The notes below the pieces were generated by a model, which ran no database searches, was not told where the DNA came from, and saw nothing but the letters and a program-made list of their open reading frames with translations. A stretch of 64,000 bases of DNA, from assembly GCA_017420755.1 (NCBI GenBank), contig JAFQOG010000005.1, forward strand, positions 1 to 64,000. The letters run 5' to 3'. Within the stretch, counting starts at the first letter, position 1. Each line of letters starts with the position of its first letter. This DNA is from Clostridia bacterium. Lineage in GTDB: Bacteria; Bacillota; Clostridia; Oscillospirales; CAG-272. Below, piece after piece: positions 7,949-16,220 of the stretch. Made by a program: the position numbers and the translations under genes.

Positions 7949-10747
7949 TTATTTGCTTGCTTCTATAAGATCTATTATTTTTGTATGGGTTACATTAGTA
8001 GCTTCTGCATCAACTGTATTATGGTTGAGGTATGAAATTGTTCCATCTACAACCACGTATCCATTACAGTGAAGCTCTTGGTTTTGTGGCAAGTTATATA
8101 CCATAACTGATAATTTGTTGTATTTTGTGCCTTGCATTTCTGCCTTAACTGTTGCTTCATCAGCCACAATGGTACCATTTTCATATGCTAATGGTGCTCC
8201 GTCTGGAAGCGCGCTTATAACCAAACCATACTTAATTGTAACATCCTTATATGAAGAAAATTCAGTAATTAGCTTTTCGTTTGCATATACGGTGTATGAT
8301 ATTTGCTTATAATCTTCCTCATTTGCCGAGTAGCCATAGTTTGTAAATAGGCTTGTGTTTTCGAATGTTTCCTCAACATTTTCGTTACATTGTGGGCAGA
8401 GATAGATGTGAATTGCATCTGCAAAGTAGTTTGCAACACCATTTACTAATGGATAATATTTATCAATTAACTTTTCAGCGTCATACATATGACCAAGCGC
8501 TGGCTCTTCATTTTCAAGCTTAACAAGTGTGCCACATACACAGAAGGTTTTAACACCACCGATATCCTCACATGTTGGAGCATAATATTTAGGATCCATA
8601 ATGATTGGGTGCTTATCAATAGTTACACCCGCTGCTGTTAATTGTGCATATGTCACAGGCATTGAAACAAAGTTACCCCAGCTTGATGCACCACCCTCTT
8701 CACGTGGAATATTTACTCTTGTTACAAAAACAATCTCGTCTGAGCCACAGAAATAGAACTTAACATACTCAGCTGGTTTAATGTTGTTTTGTAAATTGTC
8801 ATCAATTACTATTTCAAGTGTACCAGTTGTTGAGCCTGCATATGAACCATGTGACATTGAGCCATCTTCTGCAATATTAACATTGATTCTTTCACCCTTA
8901 AGGTCGCTTGCTTTGTTTTGGGTTAGATAAATAGTTATATCTTTGCTATTATTATGCTTGTATAGTATATGATGGTTGATAATTGTCATCTTGCCAAGAT
9001 ATACGATATTAAAGCCCTCTGGATATACTGCATTTTCAAAGTCATAAGCTGAGTTTGCTGCACTTGTATAGCCACTTGGATAAACAAAACGTGTGTTTGC
9101 AAAGGTGAAGCCCTTTAAGAAGTGGCCACCTGTTGATGTAAGTGATGTTGGCAAGGTGTTATCCATATTACCATTTTCATCAACAAGCATAAAGATTTCA
9201 CTTGTTTGCTTGCCAGCGGCATCCATATCAAATGCGCTATCTGCAATTGTTTGAATTGTATCTGCAAGATAAGCAGTTTCAAGTGCGTAGCATTTAAAGA
9301 ATGCCATTCTACCGACTGATTGTACACCAGTTCCAAGATAAATATGCTTAAGAGCTGTATTGTTTTGGAACGTTGGTGAGCCTATTTCAAATTTACCCTC
9401 AAGGCGTAATTCTTCAAGAACTGGGTTGCTTTCACCATTACCTGCTGAAACCAATGTGTCACCGGTGTTAATAACTGTAAGCTTTGTAAGCTTTGGACAT
9501 TCACGATATGTGGAGTTACCTACTGATGTAAATGGACCTGAAATATAAAGCTCTGTGATATTTTCTGCTTTATAGAATGCTTGTGTTCCAATTAAACCAA
9601 CGTTAGTGAATTTAAGAGCCATATCTGTACCAGCTATTTGTCTAAACGCATAGTCGCCTATTGATATACCATGTAGAGAAACTGATTTTAGATTTTTAAG
9701 TCCATCGCACATGTTTTTGCCACCTGTTGCCGAAGTAGCAAGGGTGTTAGTTATGCTTACAGTTTCAAGAGATGAACAACCAAGAAATAGGCTATTACCA
9801 ACTGATTCAATAGGACCAGAAATGATAGCGGATTTTAAATTTGTAGCATTTTTAAATGGCATAGTTCCAGTTGTGGCAACGTTTGTTGCAACAAATTCTA
9901 ATGTACCTGCTGCACCATTTGCATTTTCGAACAAATAGTCTGAAAGTGAAAGACCATTCAAGGTTACACTTTTTATGTTGGTGCATCCAGCAAACACCTT
10001 GCTACCCATTGTAATTATATCGCCTGTATTGTTGATGTAAACAGTTTCAAGTGACTGACAGCCACAGAACACAGTTCCACCAATGCTTGTAATAGGAGCT
10101 TCTATTCTAAATGATTTAATAGCCGAGTTCATAAATGCATTGCCGCCGATAGAAGTCAAATAATCAAGCTCGAAGTTAAATTCCTCAAGAGCTGATACTG
10201 AACCGTTTGTTATATCAGCAAACCAACCTGGAAGAGTTGTAACACCTTGAACATTGCCTTCAGCGTCGCGTGTTTGCTTAACAAAAACCTTTCTTAAAAC
10301 GTTGTTGTTTCTAAACATGCTTTGTCCTAACGATGTAATGCTTGTAGGAATAACAAGCTCCTCAAGGGCTGGAAGGTTTGTTCCATTAAATGCGCCACTT
10401 ATGCTTGTAAAGTCGCTAGGAATATCAAGTGCAACTAGATTAGCGGTTGTGATTTCCTCACCGAGCTTGGTGGTAATCCAACCAAAGTCCATATTAGTTC
10501 CGTTTGTGTAGAACGTTGTACCAGTCTTTACAATATAGTAGGCTGGGATACGGACAGCTGTGCCGTCTGCTTTCTTAATTACTGCAGTTGCGTTAGTATC
10601 TGTTAAATCAGCCCAGCCAGGACCTGTGCCAATTTCTGTAATGTCGGTTGTGTAGTCGCTTGCAAAGTCAGCAGCGCTAACGCCGATTGCAAACAAGCAC
10701 ACAAACAGAATACTTACTACAAGTGCAAGAAAAAGTTTCTTTTTCAT
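7949..10747 (-). CDS. Secreted BspA-like leucine-rich repeat protein
   Basis: A 932-residue secreted protein. MKKKLFLALVVSILFVCLFA up to SAADFA is a typical signal peptide. Residues about 80-560 are LRR_5/BspA-type repeats with recurring patterns such as ITSIGGTVF, ESVGNSLFLGCSSLETV and KSVSLHGISIGDYAF. The C-terminal third is different: it has a cysteine/histidine module (APTCEDIGG, FCVCGTLVK, ALGHMYDAE, IYLCPQCNE) that is also present in the partial protein at 62694. There is no LPXTG motif, membrane anchor or lipobox, so it is either released or held by the C-terminal module. BspA-like proteins commonly bind host or neighbour surfaces; the ligand is unknown. It has its own promoter. Confidence 0.85.
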   Translation of the reverse strand: MKKKLFLALVVSILFVCLFAIGVSAADFASDYTTDITEIGTGPGWADLTDTNATAVIKKADGTAVRIPAYYIVKTGTTFYTNGTNMDFGWITTKLGEEITTANLVALDIPSDFTSISGAFNGTNLPALEELVIPTSITSLGQSMFRNNNVLRKVFVKQTRDAEGNVQGVTTLPGWFADITNGSVSALEEFNFELDYLTSIGGNAFMNSAIKSFRIEAPITSIGGTVFCGCQSLETVYINNTGDIITMGSKVFAGCTNIKSVTLNGLSLSDYLFENANGAAGTLEFVATNVATTGTMPFKNATNLKSAIISGPIESVGNSLFLGCSSLETVSITNTLATSATGGKNMCDGLKNLKSVSLHGISIGDYAFRQIAGTDMALKFTNVGLIGTQAFYKAENITELYISGPFTSVGNSTYRECPKLTKLTVINTGDTLVSAGNGESNPVLEELRLEGKFEIGSPTFQNNTALKHIYLGTGVQSVGRMAFFKCYALETAYLADTIQTIADSAFDMDAAGKQTSEIFMLVDENGNMDNTLPTSLTSTGGHFLKGFTFANTRFVYPSGYTSAANSAYDFENAVYPEGFNIVYLGKMTIINHHILYKHNNSKDITIYLTQNKASDLKGERINVNIAEDGSMSHGSYAGSTTGTLEIVIDDNLQNNIKPAEYVKFYFCGSDEIVFVTRVNIPREEGGASSWGNFVSMPVTYAQLTAAGVTIDKHPIIMDPKYYAPTCEDIGGVKTFCVCGTLVKLENEEPALGHMYDAEKLIDKYYPLVNGVANYFADAIHIYLCPQCNENVEETFENTSLFTNYGYSANEEDYKQISYTVYANEKLITEFSSYKDVTIKYGLVISALPDGAPLAYENGTIVADEATVKAEMQGTKYNKLSVMVYNLPQNQELHCNGYVVVDGTISYLNHNTVDAEATNVTHTKIIDLIEASK

Positions 10748-10788
10748 AATTTTCTCCTTTTTACGTTTATAACGAATATTGATAATTT

Positions 10789-10817
10789 ATATTAACACAC
10801 ATGTGGAAAACTGTCAA
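10789..10817 (-). promoter_or_regulatory. Sigma-A promoter of the BspA-like gene
   Basis: Read on the minus strand: TTGACA (10812-10817), a 17-bp spacer ending in TGTGT, then TAATAT (10789-10794). It lies about 42 bases upstream of the start codon. Confidence 0.75.
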
Positions 10818-11190
10818 GATGAACAAAAAAAAAAAAAAAATGAACTGTTTTTGTGAATTATGCACAAAAGGTTGGCGTTTTTTATTTTTTATATTGCTTA
10901 TATTTTCAAGCGATTTTCTCAAAATCATACACTTGTAAAGGGCTTTTCCAAAATGCGTTATTTTGAAGCTCGATGATAAATAGTATTTTTTTGGTTAAAT
11001 TATACAGTTTGGTTATAAATGTTAATTTTTTGTGAATTTACATAAAGAGATTCTATCCCTACGCTCCAGAATGACAAGTATGTGTTGTTTTATGGTTCTT
11101 GCAAGCTAATCGTAATGACAGTGAGTAGAAATTGAACACAACACCTCATCACCTGCTCCATAGGAGCTTCCACTTGAGGGGAAGCCAATG
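10818..11190. other. Non-coding AT-rich gap with degraded repeats
   Basis: I see no gene. 11142-11186 (CACCTCATC, then AGGAGCTTCCACTTGAGGGGAAGCC) looks like a decayed family B repeat. 11070-11120 (CCAGAATGACAAG, CGTAATGACAGTGAG) recalls the CGGAATGACAC sequence at the left edge of the window. Confidence 0.5.
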
Positions 11191-11218
11191 AAAAAGAACC
11201 GCCGAAGCGGTTCTTTTT
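11191..11218 (-). terminator. Terminator of the isomerase-GH30 operon
   Basis: AAGAACCGC and GCGGTTCTT pair around CGAA and are flanked by A5 and T5, immediately after the GH30 stop codon. Confidence 0.88.
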
Positions 11219-11221
11219 GGT

Positions 11222-12493
11222 TTATAGCGTAATTGTATTGACCGAGAGTGGTGGTAAAACGTAATTTTCGCCCTCAAGTGTAATTATTTGCTCATCCTTA
11301 TATGGGTTATATGCAACAACCACCTTTGTGCCGTCGGGATTTTCAAATGCAGAGCATCCCGATGCAAACTCTCCTTTTAGCTTAATATAGTGCGCTCCTC
11401 TTTTAATAAAGTGTGAAAAGTGCTTCATCATATAAAATTCAGGGGTGTAATTAGGCTCGCCATCCACAACGTGCATAAGTGAGTTTTGTTGCCAGCCCCA
11501 TGTGCTTGATGAATCTCCCTCAAGTGCTATATTCCAATATACATAAGCTGATGCACCGTGTCTAAAATACTGACGCATAAGCTCACAAATATACATCATA
11601 TGCTCCCATGAGTTATCTCCGCCACCACATTCGCTTTCGGTTTGGATAATTTCAAGCTCCGGAAAGTCATCACGTGTTTGGTCAAGAGCGAATTTCCCTG
11701 CCCATTGATATCCCACGCCCTTTATGTACTTTCTTGCCTTTTCATCCTTCATAGCAAGACCGAGGTAGTCGTTATATCTTGTCCAATTCCAACGCCAATC
11801 ACCCTCGGGACCATTTATTGTACCAAAGAAAATATCAACGCCTGTTCCTTCAAGTATTGGACCTAAATACCCACCAATAAAGTCGGCAAGCTTCTTGCCT
11901 GTCCATACGCACGATGGGAAAACTTGATTTGAGCAAGGCTCATTTTGTGGGTGAATATGAACAAGGGGTACACCATTTTTACGATACTCCTCAACGTATT
12001 TTTTAAAATAAAGCGCATATGCACGATAGTTTTCTTGGGTTGGATTAAATACTCCATTTGAGTATGTTTTCTTGGTTTTAAACCAAAGCGGTGGACACCA
12101 AGGGGATGCAAACATTTGCATATCAGGTTGACGTTTAACTCCCTCTTTTATAAGTGGCAAAAGAAGCTTTTCATCTCGCTCTATTGAGAAATTTTCCATC
12201 TCATAGTCGCCCTCTGTTTCATTATATGAATAGAAATCAAGAGAAAAGTCACTCGCTCCTATTGGGGTACGGCAATAGTTAAAGTTGCATTTGTCAGAAT
12301 CAAAAAGCTCATCAAGAAATGCTTTTTTATCCTCGGGCTTTAGTGTATTCAGCGCCTTTGCGCCAAGCTCACTAAAGCAAGTGCCAAAGCCTCTGATTTT
12401 TTGCTTTTTCTCGCCAAAGGTAAGCGTAATTCCCTTCTTTTCGGTTGTGCTTCCCTTTTGCCATCTTTGTTCCTTGGTTGTTGTAATAATCAT
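11222..12493 (-). CDS. Glycoside hydrolase family 30
   Basis: A 423-residue clan-A glycosidase of the glucosylceramidase/beta-xylosidase type. The N terminus has the GH30 signature KIRGFGTCFSELGAKALN. The acid/base Glu is near residue 185 in HPQNEPCSNQ, and the nucleophile Glu near 286 in IIQTESECGGG. SPWCPPLWFKT is also characteristic. GH30 enzymes cleave beta-glucosyl, beta-xylosyl or beta-fucosyl linkages. The short C-terminal beta domain is present (ENPDGTKVVVAYNP). There is no signal peptide, so the enzyme is intracellular. Its start lies 2 bases after the stop codon of the isomerase gene, showing co-transcription. Confidence 0.88.
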   Translation of the reverse strand: MIITTTKEQRWQKGSTTEKKGITLTFGEKKQKIRGFGTCFSELGAKALNTLKPEDKKAFLDELFDSDKCNFNYCRTPIGASDFSLDFYSYNETEGDYEMENFSIERDEKLLLPLIKEGVKRQPDMQMFASPWCPPLWFKTKKTYSNGVFNPTQENYRAYALYFKKYVEEYRKNGVPLVHIHPQNEPCSNQVFPSCVWTGKKLADFIGGYLGPILEGTGVDIFFGTINGPEGDWRWNWTRYNDYLGLAMKDEKARKYIKGVGYQWAGKFALDQTRDDFPELEIIQTESECGGGDNSWEHMMYICELMRQYFRHGASAYVYWNIALEGDSSSTWGWQQNSLMHVVDGEPNYTPEFYMMKHFSHFIKRGAHYIKLKGEFASGCSAFENPDGTKVVVAYNPYKDEQIITLEGENYVLPPLSVNTITL

Positions 12494-12495
12494 AA

Positions 12496-13356
12496 TTATA
12501 CTTCCTTTATAAGTTGTTCAAGCTTTCTTGCACTTTTTGCAAGGTCGCAAACGCCCTCGTAAACGTTGTCCTTATTATAAGCGTTTAAATATCTGTCTGC
12601 CTCGAGGGTTAATTCACCTTGATAGTTTATATCCTTTAGAGCTTTTGCAATAGCTACAAAATCTATATTCATTGAGAATGGAATTTGGTGGCTATCACCT
12701 AGGCAATCGTTATCGTGAATGTGCAGAGCCTGCAAGCGACTGCCAAGAGCACGAATCATATTTGGTGCGCCATCTCCTGAGCCACGCATTTCGGCGTGTC
12801 CTAAGTCAAGGCAAGCTACTAAATATGGGTCGTTTACAACGTCTATATGCTTACAAAAGCTTTCACTTGTTGAGCAGGCGGCAAAGCAACTTGTTGGGGC
12901 ATCCTTTTCCCAGTTCCACATATTTTCTGTTGCAATTTTAACGCCGTGCTCCTTTGCAAAAGGCAAAAGTGCGTTATACATTTCGGCATTTTGCTCGGCT
13001 GAGGCATTATTGTCAGGGTGAATGATGCAAATTTTTCCACCTGCAATGGCTGTACACTCTATCGCGCGTTTAAGATAGTCCATTCCTACAATCTTTGATG
13101 GGAATGGTGCATGGGATTGGTTGCACTCAATTCCGCAGTTATCAGCCACGTTTTTAAGCTTCTTTGCAAAAGCTGCGTAGTCATTACCGTTGAGCGGATG
13201 GTCGTTCTCAATTATTTTCATTATGCTCCAGTCTAGACGAACCATATCAAACATTGAAAAGTCCCAGCAGTCAAATCCTGCTTTAGCTAAAAGCTCAATT
13301 GCTTTTTCCTCGCCCACATGTCTTGCGGTTGAACAAATTTCGGTTGATATTCTCAT
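12496..13356 (-). CDS. Sugar phosphate isomerase/epimerase (xylose isomerase-like TIM barrel)
   Basis: A 286-residue AP_endonuc_2-type barrel. It opens with MRISTEICSTARHVGE; later strands carry QSHAPFPSK, CIIHPDN, KIATENMW, ACLDLGHAEM, LHIHDND and LTLEADRYL. The acidic and histidine residues in these motifs are the usual metal ligands. I chose the ATG at 13356 because GAGGAAATT precedes it and the barrel starts there; an upstream in-frame codon would add 25 residues translated from the operator region. It probably interconverts sugars or sugar phosphates released by the co-transcribed GH30. The exact substrate of this diverse family cannot be inferred. Confidence 0.82.
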   Translation of the reverse strand: MRISTEICSTARHVGEEKAIELLAKAGFDCWDFSMFDMVRLDWSIMKIIENDHPLNGNDYAAFAKKLKNVADNCGIECNQSHAPFPSKIVGMDYLKRAIECTAIAGGKICIIHPDNNASAEQNAEMYNALLPFAKEHGVKIATENMWNWEKDAPTSCFAACSTSESFCKHIDVVNDPYLVACLDLGHAEMRGSGDGAPNMIRALGSRLQALHIHDNDCLGDSHQIPFSMNIDFVAIAKALKDINYQGELTLEADRYLNAYNKDNVYEGVCDLAKSARKLEQLIKEV

Positions 13357-13375
13357 AATTTCCTCGTTTCCTTGA

Positions 13376-13393
13376 TGCCAAAAGTATTTGGCA
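13376..13393. promoter_or_regulatory. Palindromic operator candidate O1
   Basis: TGCCAAA-AGTA-TTTGGCA is a perfect inverted repeat with a 4-base centre in the leader of the isomerase-GH30 operon, between the transcription start and the ribosome binding site. Confidence 0.55.
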
Positions 13394-13399
13394 CGCAAA

Positions 13400-13419
13400 A
13401 TATGTAACTTGTTACATAT
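13400..13419. promoter_or_regulatory. Palindromic operator candidate O2
   Basis: ATATGTAAC-TT-GTTACATAT is a perfect 9+9 inverted repeat. It lies just downstream of the -10 box and would cover the transcription start, a classic position for a repressor such as GntR or LacI types. No regulator gene lies adjacent. Confidence 0.6.
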
Positions 13420-13421
13420 AA

Positions 13422-13450
13422 ATTGTAGCATAGATGCTTGCTTTTATCAA
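13422..13450 (-). promoter_or_regulatory. Promoter of the isomerase-GH30 operon
   Basis: Minus strand: TTGATA (13445-13450), 17-bp spacer, extended -10 TGCTACAAT with TACAAT at 13422-13427. Confidence 0.72.
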
Positions 13451-13494
13451 TGGGAAGAAAGGAAATTTTTAAAACAAGTTTTTTGAAAAATGTA

Positions 13495-13523
13495 TTGACA
13501 ATTAGGAATTTATGTGTTAATAT
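13495..13523 (+). promoter_or_regulatory. Promoter of tRNA-Arg
   Basis: TTGACA (13495-13500), 17-bp spacer, TAATAT (13518-13523), about 25 bases before the mature tRNA 5' end. Confidence 0.75.
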
Positions 13524-13547
13524 ATTACTCGCATTAAGCAAATAGAC

Positions 13548-13623
13548 GCGCCCGTAGCTCAGCGGATAGAGTGCCCGGCTACGAACCGGTAGGTCGCAGG
13601 TTCGAATCCTGCCGGGCGCGCCA
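13548..13623 (+). tRNA. tRNA-Arg(ACG), CCA encoded
   Basis: The acceptor stem is GCGCCCG (13548-13554) with CGGGCGC (13613-13619). The D arm starts at TAGCTCAGCGG, the anticodon loop CTACGAA has anticodon ACG at 13581-13583, and the T arm is GCAGG-TTCGAAT-CCTGC. Discriminator G is at 13620 and CCA is encoded at 13621-13623. The anticodon stem has one weak outer pair (C opposite T). The ACG anticodon is expected to be deaminated to ICG by TadA to read CGU/CGC/CGA. Confidence 0.97.
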
Positions 13624-13625
13624 AC

Positions 13626-13660
13626 AAAAAGACAGTACCATTTCGGTACTGTCTTTTTTG
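13626..13660 (+). terminator. Terminator of tRNA-Arg
   Basis: GACAGTACC and GGTACTGTC pair around ATTTC, followed by T6, directly after the CCA end. Confidence 0.9.
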
Positions 13661-13840
13661 TTCGTTGGCTCGCTCGGCGTATTCGACCTGTCTTCAAGGC
13701 TTTGCCTTGAATTGGGTTCGGATGCAAGGCTAAGGCGTTGTCTGCTCGCAAGCATAAGCCGTGCCGTAGCACATTTTCGCAAGAAAATGCATCCTGCCTT
13801 TTTTATGTGAGGAGCAAGCCCCTCCCCTACACAAGAAGAA
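13661..13840. repeat. Hairpin-rich intergenic stretch (includes family C repeat)
   Basis: No gene is visible. Several small palindromes occur: TTCAAGGC/GCCTTGAA near 13692, CATTTTCGCAAGAAAATG near 13772, and TGAGGAGCAAGCCCCTCCCC at 13808-13827. The last recurs at 16547-16572. A reverse-strand reading frame across this region and the tRNA is a known type of artefact. Confidence 0.5.
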
Positions 13841-13912
13841 AAATCCCTCCGTCAACTGCGTTGACACCTCCGCACAAGGCATACCCGCAAGGGGCACCTT
13901 TACAAAGGAGGC
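13841..13912 (-). repeat. Intergenic repeat family A, copy 2
   Basis: Inverted copy of the 148-222 element. It starts AAATCCCTCCGTCAACTGCG and ends TTTACAAAGGAGGC. It carries the GTCAAC-TGC-GTTGAC hairpin and a core identical to copy 1 apart from that region. Confidence 0.75.
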
Positions 13913-13930
13913 ATTTTTCTTTTAAAAGAT

Positions 13931-13967
13931 AAAAAAGACACCCATCAGTTAGGTGTCTTTTCTTTTT
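13931..13967 (-). terminator. Terminator overlapping the end of the EamA gene
   Basis: On the minus strand AAAAGACACC pairs with GGGTGTCTTTTTT. The TGA stop codon of the EamA gene (13945-13947) sits in the hairpin loop, so the last codons of the gene form the 5' arm. Confidence 0.82.
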
Positions 13968-14856
13968 TGGGTATTTGGGAAAGCACAACGGCGATGAGCA
14001 TCAAGAGGCAGCCGATTACTGCCCTTCCGGTTGGGAGCTTAGTTTCGAAAATACATTCAAAGATGGTTGCAAAGAGTCCTTCCGTTGCGAAAAGGAGCGC
14101 TGCAATAGCTGGTGGGGTGAATCTTTGACCGATATTTTGGAGTGTATAGGCTGCTCCTGCTGACATAACTCCGCAATATAAAATTGAGCCCATATTATCG
14201 GTTACTCCCTGCCAGGTTAGATTGCCAAATGCAACACCGAGCAATAGGCAAATCACACCACACGAGAAAAACTGTATGCACGAAAATTTAAGAATACTAA
14301 CTCTTGCACCGACTCTATCCACAAATATAATTTGTGAGGCAAAGCCAAATGCGCAAAGAAGCACAAGCAAATCGCCCACCTCAACTGAAAAATCGTTTGT
14401 TACAGACAAGAAATAAAGTCCTAAAAGCGATATAGGTATTGCCACCCAAACAAATGCTGACGGCTTTTGCTTAAATATAATAAATGTAGCTATTGGCACG
14501 ATAATCAGATAAAGTCCTGTTATAAAGCCTGCTCGTCCACTCTCGCCTGTTAGCTGTATGCCAAACTGCTGAAGGCTTGAGGATAGTGCCAAAATCGCAC
14601 CCGAAATTATACCAAAAATAGCTGTATGCTTGATTTTGGGCTTTCTAATTTCCTTTGGCAAATAGCCCTCGCGCTCAAAAATCAAGCAAACAGGAATCAA
14701 CGCTATTCCTGCCAAGAAAAAACGCAATCCGTTAAACGAAAAGCTATCAATTAAGTCAGCACTTGCGCCAACCTTATCTTGAAACGGAAAGCCTGAGCCC
14801 CAAATTATCGCGGTTAAAAGGCAAATAAACGGGCCTAATAATTTGAATTTTTTCAT
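13945..14856 (-). CDS. EamA/DMT-family membrane transporter
   Basis: A 303-residue protein with about ten hydrophobic segments arranged as two EamA repeats, as in drug/metabolite transporters. GPFICLLTAIIWGSGFPFQD is the typical first helix, and AGFITGLYLIIVPIATFI and AALLFATEGLFATIFECIF are conserved helices of repeats 1 and 2. Substrates in this family range from amino acids to nucleotide precursors and cannot be predicted here. Its ATG overlaps the dusB stop by one base (TAATG), so it is translationally coupled to dusB. The functional link between the two is not obvious. Confidence 0.85.
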   Translation of the reverse strand: MKKFKLLGPFICLLTAIIWGSGFPFQDKVGASADLIDSFSFNGLRFFLAGIALIPVCLIFEREGYLPKEIRKPKIKHTAIFGIISGAILALSSSLQQFGIQLTGESGRAGFITGLYLIIVPIATFIIFKQKPSAFVWVAIPISLLGLYFLSVTNDFSVEVGDLLVLLCAFGFASQIIFVDRVGARVSILKFSCIQFFSCGVICLLLGVAFGNLTWQGVTDNMGSILYCGVMSAGAAYTLQNIGQRFTPPAIAALLFATEGLFATIFECIFETKLPTGRAVIGCLLMLIAVVLSQIPKKEKTPN

Positions 14857-15830
14857 TACAGTGTGTTTATATATTCCTTTAGTATTTTTTCAATCTCATC
14901 ATAGGTTGTGGCGTGATTGATTGCAACCCTTACTGGTGCGTTGCCACGAAGTCCCTTTAAATACCAGCTCACGTGCTTTCTTGATTCAGGAATGGCAATT
15001 TTTTCGCCCTTATCAAAAATCATTAAGCGTGTGTGATAAAGTGCTGCTTCGACCCTTTCCCTCGGTGTTGGCTCGGTATACTCCTTGCTCTCTTTTTTTG
15101 ATTTAATTTCTTCGAAAATAAATGGATTGCCAAGCGCTCCTCTGCCTATCATAACAGAATCAACGCCTGTTTCTTCTATCATTCTAAATGCGTCATTGGC
15201 TGAATAGATATCACCATTTCCAACAACGGGAATTTTAACTGATTCCTTTACATTCTTTATATATTCCCAATTTGCGCTTGGTTCATACATTTGCGAACGA
15301 GTGCGAGCGTGAATTGTAATGGCGCTTGCGCCTGCGCCCTCTGCCATTTTGGCAAAATCAACACAGTTAATGCTTTCCTTGTCCCAGCCAGCACGAAATT
15401 TGACTGTAACCGGCACAGAAGATGCGTCAACACACGCCTTTATAATTTTTTCAGCTAAAGATATGTTTTGCATAAGAGCTGAGCCGTCACCACTTGTTAC
15501 GATTTTTTTGACAGGACAACCCATATTTATATCAATAGTTGCAGGGAGCAGCTTGCTCTTTGTGTGCTCGTATAAGCCTCGTGACAAAAGATATGCGGCA
15601 TTTGCCATACACTCAGGCTCGTGCCCAAAAATTTGGATGCCTATTGGCTCATCATCCTCGTTTATTTCTGCAAGGGCACCTGTCTTTTTGTCCTTGAATT
15701 CCATAGCCTTAGCGCTAATCATTTCAGAAACACAAAAATCAGCACCGTATTCTCTTGCTATTTTTCTGAATGCGTAGTCGGTTACTCCTGCCATCGGGGC
15801 AAGAATTATTTTGTTTTTGAAATCTATCAT
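14856..15830 (-). CDS. dusB: tRNA-dihydrouridine synthase
   Basis: A 324-residue flavoenzyme that reduces uridines in the tRNA D loop. The sequence begins KNKIILAPMAGVTDYAFRK, followed by INMGCPVKKI with the catalytic Cys, VKFRAGWD, ITIHARTRSQMYE, VVGNGDIYS and MIGRGALGNPFIFEE, all typical of DusB. The ATG at 15830 is preceded by GGAGCGAG. The first 14 codons and the upstream DNA are repeated twice more upstream (15942-16129), each time with a start codon. EamA is coupled downstream. The DUF6472 gene upstream has the same orientation and may once have been directly joined in one operon. Confidence 0.93.
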   Translation of the reverse strand: MIDFKNKIILAPMAGVTDYAFRKIAREYGADFCVSEMISAKAMEFKDKKTGALAEINEDDEPIGIQIFGHEPECMANAAYLLSRGLYEHTKSKLLPATIDINMGCPVKKIVTSGDGSALMQNISLAEKIIKACVDASSVPVTVKFRAGWDKESINCVDFAKMAEGAGASAITIHARTRSQMYEPSANWEYIKNVKESVKIPVVGNGDIYSANDAFRMIEETGVDSVMIGRGALGNPFIFEEIKSKKESKEYTEPTPRERVEAALYHTRLMIFDKGEKIAIPESRKHVSWYLKGLRGNAPVRVAINHATTYDEIEKILKEYINTL

Positions 15831-16129
15831 TTCTCGCTCCTTTCAGCTTGAGTTTACACCTCATCCACCGCTACTAATGTTTATTTTATATTTTTCGTTC
15901 TACCTTGCGGTCCCCCTTCCCCCACCGGGGAAGGCTGGGCGCCATCGGGGCAAGAATTATTTTGTTTTTGAAATCTATCATTTCTCGCTCCTTTCAGCTT
16001 GGGTTTACACCTCATCCACCGCTACTAATGCTTATTTTATATTTTTCGTTCTACCTTGCGGTCCCCCTTCCCCCACTGGGGAAGGCTGGGCGCCATCGGG
16101 GCAAGAATTATTTTGTTTTTGAAATCCAT
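15791..16129 (-). repeat. Tandem 151-bp repeat containing the dusB start, 2 full copies and 1 partial
   Basis: Unit 1 (15791-15941) holds the first dusB codons, its ribosome binding site, an AT-rich spacer and a CCTTCCCCCACCGGGGAAGG palindrome. Unit 2 (15942-16092) is nearly identical, with a few substitutions such as ACCGGGG to ACTGGGG. Unit 3 (16093-16129) contains only the coding start, in a variant lacking one codon (ATGGATTTC instead of ATGATAGATTTC), and is followed on the minus-strand upstream side by a different, stronger AAGGAGG site. The upstream copies encode only about 14 dusB codons before leaving the dusB sequence. Confidence 0.88.
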
Positions 16130-16148
16130 AATCTTACCTCCTTGGCAA

Positions 16149-16220
16149 AAATCCCTCCGTCAACTACGTTGACACCTCCGCACAAGGCATACTCGCAAGG
16201 GGCACCTTTACAAAGGAGGC
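16149..16220 (-). repeat. Intergenic repeat family A, copy 3
   Basis: Nearly identical to copy 2 (TCAACTACGTTGAC instead of TCAACTGCGTTGAC; ATACTCGC instead of ATACCCGC). Its last base supplies the final base of the DUF6472 stop codon, so the element abuts that gene exactly. Confidence 0.75.

Noticed and set aside
13353-13782. Reverse-strand open frames of 139 and 67 codons over the tRNA region, with sequences like GRIRTCDLPVRSRALY and RQDSNLRPTGS
   Set aside because: These are translations of the antisense of tRNA-Arg, a notorious source of false proteins in databases. They cross the tRNA and its terminator and have no ribosome binding site.
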